A stretch of 41,567 nt of DNA from an uncultured Neomegalonema sp. (lineage in GTDB: Bacteria > Pseudomonadota > Alphaproteobacteria > Rhodobacterales > Rhodobacteraceae). The notes under the pieces were generated by a model. That model made no database searches, was not told the origin of the DNA, and was given only the letters and a program-made list of their open reading frames with translations. The position numbers and the translations under genes were made by a program. Shown piece after piece: positions 38,387 through 41,567 of the stretch (the first letter of the stretch is position 1; the number at the start of each line of letters is the position of its first letter). The DNA lies in the NCBI GenBank assembly GCA_937995735.1, contig CALKIZ010000005.1, forward strand, positions 1-41,567, given 5' to 3'.

Positions 38387-38971
38387 TCATGCTACCTTAT
38401 AGTCTGAATAAATCTCTGTCTGCTTTATAATGCGGTAAACGGTTGAACGGCCCAAAGAAAGTTCTTTGGCAATATCGGATGCTTTGAAGCCCTTTGCCTT
38501 GAGCATGTGGACCTCTTTGACTTTGGTGTCCGATACCGGAACGCGGCCCTTATATCGGCCATCAGCTTTAGCTTTTGCAATCCCCTCGCGTTGGCGCTCT
38601 AACATTAAGGCTCGTTCATATTCAGCCATAGCGCCGAACATTGTCAGCATCAGTTTTCCAGTTGGCGATTTGGTATCCATCGCCGCGCCACCAAAATCGA
38701 GAATGCGAAGAGCCACACCTTTTTGATCCAACTCTTCGATCATTTTCAATAAGTGTTGCGTCGAGCGCGCAAGGCGGTCGAGCTTCGTGACGATCAATGT
38801 ATCACCATCACGAACAAACTTTAACGCGCTATCGAGTTCTGCGCGCTGAGCCACCGATGAAACCTGCTCTTGAAATAACTGTTCACACCCTGCCGCTTCC
38901 AACTCACGTATCTGAGCTTCAAACCCTGCGACCTGTTCTGCGGTAGAAGTACGTGCATATCCAACAAGCAT
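38387..38971 (-). CDS. Serine recombinase, resolvase/invertase family
   Basis: 194 residues. The catalytic domain starts VGYARTSTAEQ with Ser9 as nucleophile; later come TKLDRLARSTQHLL (catalytic Arg), GKLMLTMFGAMAEYERALMLERQREG (E helix). The C-terminal helix-turn-helix is KGFKASDIAKELSLGRSTVYRII. Size and layout match the small Tn3-type resolvases and DNA invertases. Two dyads resembling resolvase sites lie just upstream (39011-39093), so it probably acts on them. No transposase of Tn3 type is visible, so it may resolve plasmid or island dimers or invert DNA. Confidence 0.93.
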   Translation of the reverse strand: MLVGYARTSTAEQVAGFEAQIRELEAAGCEQLFQEQVSSVAQRAELDSALKFVRDGDTLIVTKLDRLARSTQHLLKMIEELDQKGVALRILDFGGAAMDTKSPTGKLMLTMFGAMAEYERALMLERQREGIAKAKADGRYKGRVPVSDTKVKEVHMLKAKGFKASDIAKELSLGRSTVYRIIKQTEIYSDYKVA

Positions 38972-39010
38972 AATATTTTTCCCTTTAGCCTCTTAGACTA
39001 TAAAGGATTC

Positions 39011-39093
39011 CGTCTCTTTAATCAATAACTATCTCATAGAGACACTTTTTATTGCCTTCAAATTGTCCCTATAAACCCCGCCCCAGAGAGACA
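39011..39093. promoter_or_regulatory. Two res-like inverted-repeat sites
   Basis: Site A (39011-39044, 34 bp) has half-sites CGTCTCTTTA and, inverted, TGTCTCTATG. Site B (39064-39093, 30 bp) has TGTCCCTATA and, inverted, TGTCTCTCTG. The four share TGTCYCTWT, close to the TGTC-type half-sites of Tn3/gamma-delta resolvase, and the site lengths suit resolvase dimers. They lie between the resolvase start and the 3' end of the next gene, where binding would also repress the resolvase promoter. Confidence 0.6.
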
Positions 39094-39117
39094 TTGAAGT
39101 GCGGGGGTTATTTGCGG

Positions 39118-39957
39118 TCAATATTTTAAGAACTGACAACCCAATATATCCCCGCTCAAACCGGGGCCTATTTTGATCTGCACACCTTGCATGTCTCCCC
39201 GCATAGGGCCTTGTCTACTCGCCTTTACGAATGTTGCTTCAACAAACTCTGCGGAGAAATCGAGAGCTGCACCAGATATGGCACTAAACACAGCGGAACA
39301 TATTTCGCGGTATTCGGAGTGCGCACGCCGCGATGTCGTTTCAACGTCAACGAGGCCAATACCCCATGTTGTGATCCGAAAACCTTTTAGATTGAAATCA
39401 CAATACCCATCGGCGCGACATAACTGTTGGTTTTTGTATATCGTGTCAGGTGTCTCGTCGTACTGCTCTTTGAATAATGTTGCGATGTCATTAGCTAAAC
39501 CTACTGTTTTCGCTGCCATGCGTGCTTTTCGTTCTTTCTCCGCTGCATTTTTCTCAGCCAGTTTTATCGCTTCACGTTCGAGCTTTTCTACATCCTCGCG
39601 TTGGGCTTTTTCTGCTTCGAGCGCGAGCTTCTTTGACGCCTCCTGCTCCGCGATCTGCAATGCGTCAGTCTCAGCTACCTCGAGCGCGCGACGACGTTTT
39701 GCCCATACTTTAGCGTTAGCAATTCCAGCCGCTTCCGCCATATCTTGATCCGCTTTGCTCAAAAAGCCCGCAGCCACGGATTTTTTATCTAATTGCGCTT
39801 CCATTTCAGGTCCAAGCATTCCAAGCAATAAGAATGAGAGTAATATCAAGAGCGAGCCACGTTTCCGCCGCCCTTTAGATCGCAACATCCAAACTCCAGC
39901 GATGAATACGATCACCACTAGGAACGCGATAGAATTCAAAAGAATATCCAAAACCAA
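39118..39957 (-). CDS. Hypothetical membrane protein with coiled coil
   Basis: 279 residues. Two N-terminal membrane helices (about 5-25, LLNSIAFLVVIVFIAGVWML; 34-48, SLLILLSFLLLGMLG) separated by a basic turn (RSKGRRKRG). Residues 75-150 are a Lys/Glu/Ala-rich coiled coil reminiscent of TolA linkers. The C-terminal 110 residues form a small domain with cysteines in QLCRADGYCDF, EICSAVF and LGCQFLKY, possibly disulfide-linked. I do not recognise the family. It lies in the accessory region between the resolvase and an M15-like gene and is preceded by a highly folded 258-base leader. Confidence 0.75.
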   Translation of the reverse strand: MVLDILLNSIAFLVVIVFIAGVWMLRSKGRRKRGSLLILLSFLLLGMLGPEMEAQLDKKSVAAGFLSKADQDMAEAAGIANAKVWAKRRRALEVAETDALQIAEQEASKKLALEAEKAQREDVEKLEREAIKLAEKNAAEKERKARMAAKTVGLANDIATLFKEQYDETPDTIYKNQQLCRADGYCDFNLKGFRITTWGIGLVDVETTSRRAHSEYREICSAVFSAISGAALDFSAEFVEATFVKASRQGPMRGDMQGVQIKIGPGLSGDILGCQFLKY

Positions 39958-39978
39958 CTCCTAAATTTCATTGAATTC

Positions 39979-40196
39979 GGCCACCAAAGAAAACCTCTGG
40001 TGACCGGGGAGTTAGTAAACCGCCAAGTGACAGCCGCTACAGCCTTTAGACCAAGGCCCTATTGTATAGCCGCAGCCTCCCCGACCATAAGGCTGAGGAG
40101 GCATGGATACGGTCATGCCAGACCGCACTTGGAGGGGTTACTACGCCCCAAGTACGCACTGCTGTGCGAACCTTTAGCCAAGTTATCCTTGGCGGT
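39979..40196 (-). ncRNA. Candidate structured RNA or leader of unknown class
   Basis: On the minus strand ACCGCCAAG (40196-40188) pairs perfectly with CTTGGCGGT (40027-40019), closing 178 bases. Inside are CGCAC-AGCA-GTGCG, ACTTGG/CCAAGT with two more pairs, CGGTC-TGGCAT-GACCG, GCCTCCTC/GGGGAGGC (8 bp, one wobble) and GCCTT-GGTCTA-AAGGC. A further hairpin GGTCACCA/TGGTGGCC (39979-40005) is fully paired only on the minus strand because of a G:U pair, which favours a minus-strand transcript. CTTGGCTAAAGG and CTTGGTCTAAAGG form an imperfect repeat. No known class recognised; a DNA-level role is also possible. Confidence 0.45.
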
Positions 40197-40215
40197 AGAA
40201 GTCATCAAGAGCTGA

Positions 40216-40758
40216 TTATTTTATCAGATACCTTGATGTTGGTAAGTTATAGACGCGGCGCGTTGGGCGTTCATGCCATCCGATATTCAGCGCGTGATCT
40301 CGTTTGAAAAACGTCGCAGAACTATAAGGCAAGTTAGCATCAATCCAATTTGCGAATAACTGCCGTGTTTCTAACTCAGTCTCGCACTGCTCAATATTCG
40401 GTACGACGATACAAGCTGACGCTCCTTTGTACCCGTCGCCGTCAAGATGATCCCATATATGGAAGGCATAGTTTCCTTCATTCGATCCGCACATCAAACG
40501 GTTGCGGAAACCGAAGTCATTCAAAGCAGCGCATCGAAAGCCCGAACGGATGACGATTGGTCCAAACGCGCGAACAATCGGTTCAAGGACGTGTTCACAA
40601 AGAGCCGATCCAGTTTCGATGGCTAGGTCAAGGTCATCAGGTAGGTTAGGAATGCCGTAAGCGATACCTACCTCAGAATAAAGAAACTGGCGCAGGTAGA
40701 AGTGCTGCGAGAGCTTTATTCGCCCGACTTTATCCAACTTCCAGAATAATGATTTCAT
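40216..40758 (-). CDS. Peptidase M15-like protein, degenerate metal site
   Basis: 180 residues. The order SQHFYLRQFLYSEVG, then ALCEHVLEPIVRAFGPIVIRSGFRCAALN recalls M15 D-Ala-D-Ala carboxypeptidase-like proteins found in phages and bacteria. The zinc motif normally S-x-H...A-x-D reads AFHIWDHLDGDGYKG-ASACIVV here: a His remains but the usual Asp is replaced, so the enzyme may be inactive or use another site. A C-terminal GWHERP is present. No signal peptide. No clear ribosome-binding site. It may be prophage-derived. Confidence 0.6.
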   Translation of the reverse strand: MKSLFWKLDKVGRIKLSQHFYLRQFLYSEVGIAYGIPNLPDDLDLAIETGSALCEHVLEPIVRAFGPIVIRSGFRCAALNDFGFRNRLMCGSNEGNYAFHIWDHLDGDGYKGASACIVVPNIEQCETELETRQLFANWIDANLPYSSATFFKRDHALNIGWHERPTRRVYNLPTSRYLIK

Positions 40759-41087
40759 AATTTAATATATAAAAATCAAATACTTATGTAAAGAAAAATC
40801 GAAGACTTACACTTCAGAATTGCCGCACAAACCGCCCGATTGCGTTATGCAAATGCAGTAACGTCATTAACTCCCACAAGGCTACCCCGTGAAGCCTCAC
40901 TCTGGCTTGAAGTAACCTTTGAGCACGACGAAGATGGACGTTGCGTGGAACGACGCCCAAGGCTAGAATAAAAAGCGATAGGTAGACCCTCTCTGTACCG
41001 TCCAAAGTTTTCTTGGATATTGGTAATAATTTGATCTCATTCCTGCGCATGCGTTTCTTCGGGGTGAAAATGCAAAGTTTGCAATGG
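40759..41087. other. Interval without an assigned gene
   Basis: About 330 bases between the M15-like gene and the HTH ORF. A minus-strand frame (40814-41104, 96 codons) and a plus-strand frame without ATG (40792-40971) are both open, and they overlap. The plus-strand frame has a more protein-like makeup (it ends EVTFEHDEDGRCVERRP) but no start codon except TTG 40840. I cannot support either as a gene; the stretch may be a decayed remnant. Confidence 0.4.
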
Positions 41088-41399
41088 TCACTTTCGCTTT
41101 GCATATGCCTTGATAAAGTCCCTTAGTGCTTTTGGGTCGGACTTTACCTCTTGAAAAGCATCACGGACGCTCTTGATCCGTTGAAACTCCTTTATAGAAG
41201 CATTGAAGTTCCTTTTTTTGTGGATCGGGTGATCTGCTACCCGCTCCGCGTATTCAGGGCATTTCCATATTTTGTTGAGTACCACTTTGTGAATGGTGTT
41301 CGTGCTAACCCCGAAGCGTTTTGCGAGCGTGCGCAGATTGCAATTACGCGAACCAATTTGGTATTCCTTTCGGATCGTTTGTACATCGTCCCAAGTCAA
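41088..41399 (-). pseudogene. Helix-turn-helix protein, apparently 5'-truncated by an IS
   Basis: 103 codons from TTG 41399. The N-terminal part LTWDDVQTIRKEYQ...LRTLAKRFGVSTNTIHKVVLNKIW is a helix-turn-helix of the kind found at the C-terminus of HNH homing-type endonucleases and in phage DNA-binding proteins. The frame stays open upstream (SGLKHDPK before LTWDD) up to the IS edge near 41426 and then the transposase stop at 41454, with no ATG in between. The true start is therefore probably lost. The rest is basic and unassigned. Confidence 0.55.
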
Positions 41400-41425
41400 T
41401 TTGGGGTCGTGCTTCAGGCCGGAAG

Positions 41426-41567
41426 TGTGGAGTTCCCCCGGTTTGGTGGACGGTTATGGGCTTAGAGATTCTAGCCCCTCAGTGACGGTCCTTTCGTAGT
41501 TGATTGGCGACTTGTACCCCAAAGCCGAGTGACGACGCGAGGGGTTGTACCAGCCTTCGATGAACTC
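41426..41567 (-). mobile_element. End of an IS3-family insertion sequence
   Basis: The transposase end is followed by a terminal stretch that reads, on the plus strand from 41426, TGTGGAGTTCCCCCGG and continues TTTGGTGGAC; IS3-family ends begin TG and are often C-rich like this. The other end lies outside the window, so inverted repeats and target duplication cannot be checked. The edge could be at 41426 or 41428. Confidence 0.75.
41454..41567 (-). CDS. IS3-family transposase OrfB, C-terminal part only
   Basis: The last 37 residues before the stop read EFIEGWYNPSRRHSALGY then KSPINYERT. This is the end of the DDE/RNase H-like integrase core of IS3 transposases: the catalytic Glu is expected just before or at the window edge, followed by the N-x2-R-R-H-x-x-L-G-Y-x-S-P signature. 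The remainder of the gene and OrfA are outside the window. Confidence 0.92.
   Translation of the reverse strand, partial: EFIEGWYNPSRRHSALGYKSPINYERTVTEGLESLSP

Noticed and set aside
39979-40196. Idea that the folded segment is a CRISPR array, tRNA or integron attC site
   Set aside because: No regular direct repeats and spacers, no cloverleaf or CCA end, and no R'/R'' core sites of the attC type.
40792-40971. Plus-strand open frame ending EVTFEHDEDGRCVERRP
   Set aside because: Plausible composition but no ATG or GTG; the only start is a TTG at 40840 with no ribosome-binding site. May be a remnant.
40814-41104. Minus-strand open frame of 96 codons
   Set aside because: It overlaps the HTH ORF by 17 bases, has no ribosome-binding site and an unlikely His/Leu/Arg-rich makeup; the opposite strand looks more protein-like.

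Overview
The window comes from an alphaproteobacterial chromosome of moderate GC. Evidence for this is the F0 ATP synthase operon (atpI-atpB-atpE-atpF'-atpF) standing apart from F1, the mutY-dciA-dsbA-like-smc order, a tRNA-His with A73 and no encoded G-1, and an initiator tRNA with an A29:U41 pair. No genus can be assigned from the sequence alone.

Positions 1 to about 33,590 are core genome. In order they hold: the end of an unknown membrane-anchored protein; arsC and gshB; mutY, divergent from dciA, a DsbA-like thioredoxin and smc; the F0 operon behind a near-consensus promoter; VOC protein-ispH-rnhA on the minus strand; tRNA-Arg(CCT); a DUF4864 protein; tRNA-His(GTG); a ligA, membrane protein, recG, SGNH hydrolase run; a Gfa-like zinc protein; a YcjF-like membrane protein; an ECF sigma, anti-sigma, moeA operon; priA; a large TPR protein; and the glycine cleavage operon gcvT-gcvH-gcvP behind a tandem glycine riboswitch.

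The initiator tRNA-Met at 33,509-33,585 looks like the edge of an accessory region. Beyond it base composition falls and the genes become defence and mobility genes: a PDDEXK_4-type nuclease; divergent from it a cytosine-5 DNA methyltransferase overlapping a GHKL (MutL/MORC-like) ATPase fused to a PD-(D/E)XK nuclease; a serine resolvase with two inverted-repeat sites resembling res; an unknown coiled-coil membrane protein preceded by a highly folded leader; an M15-like protein; a helix-turn-helix ORF; and the end of an IS3-family element that appears to have cut into that ORF.

The most interesting parts are the methyltransferase/GHKL-nuclease pair (a MORC-like restriction-modification system), a palindrome over its probable -35 box, the res-like dyads, and a strongly folded segment of about 220 bp at 39,979-40,196 that I could not assign to a known family. 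All assignments are from reading the sequence; no database or folding program was run.
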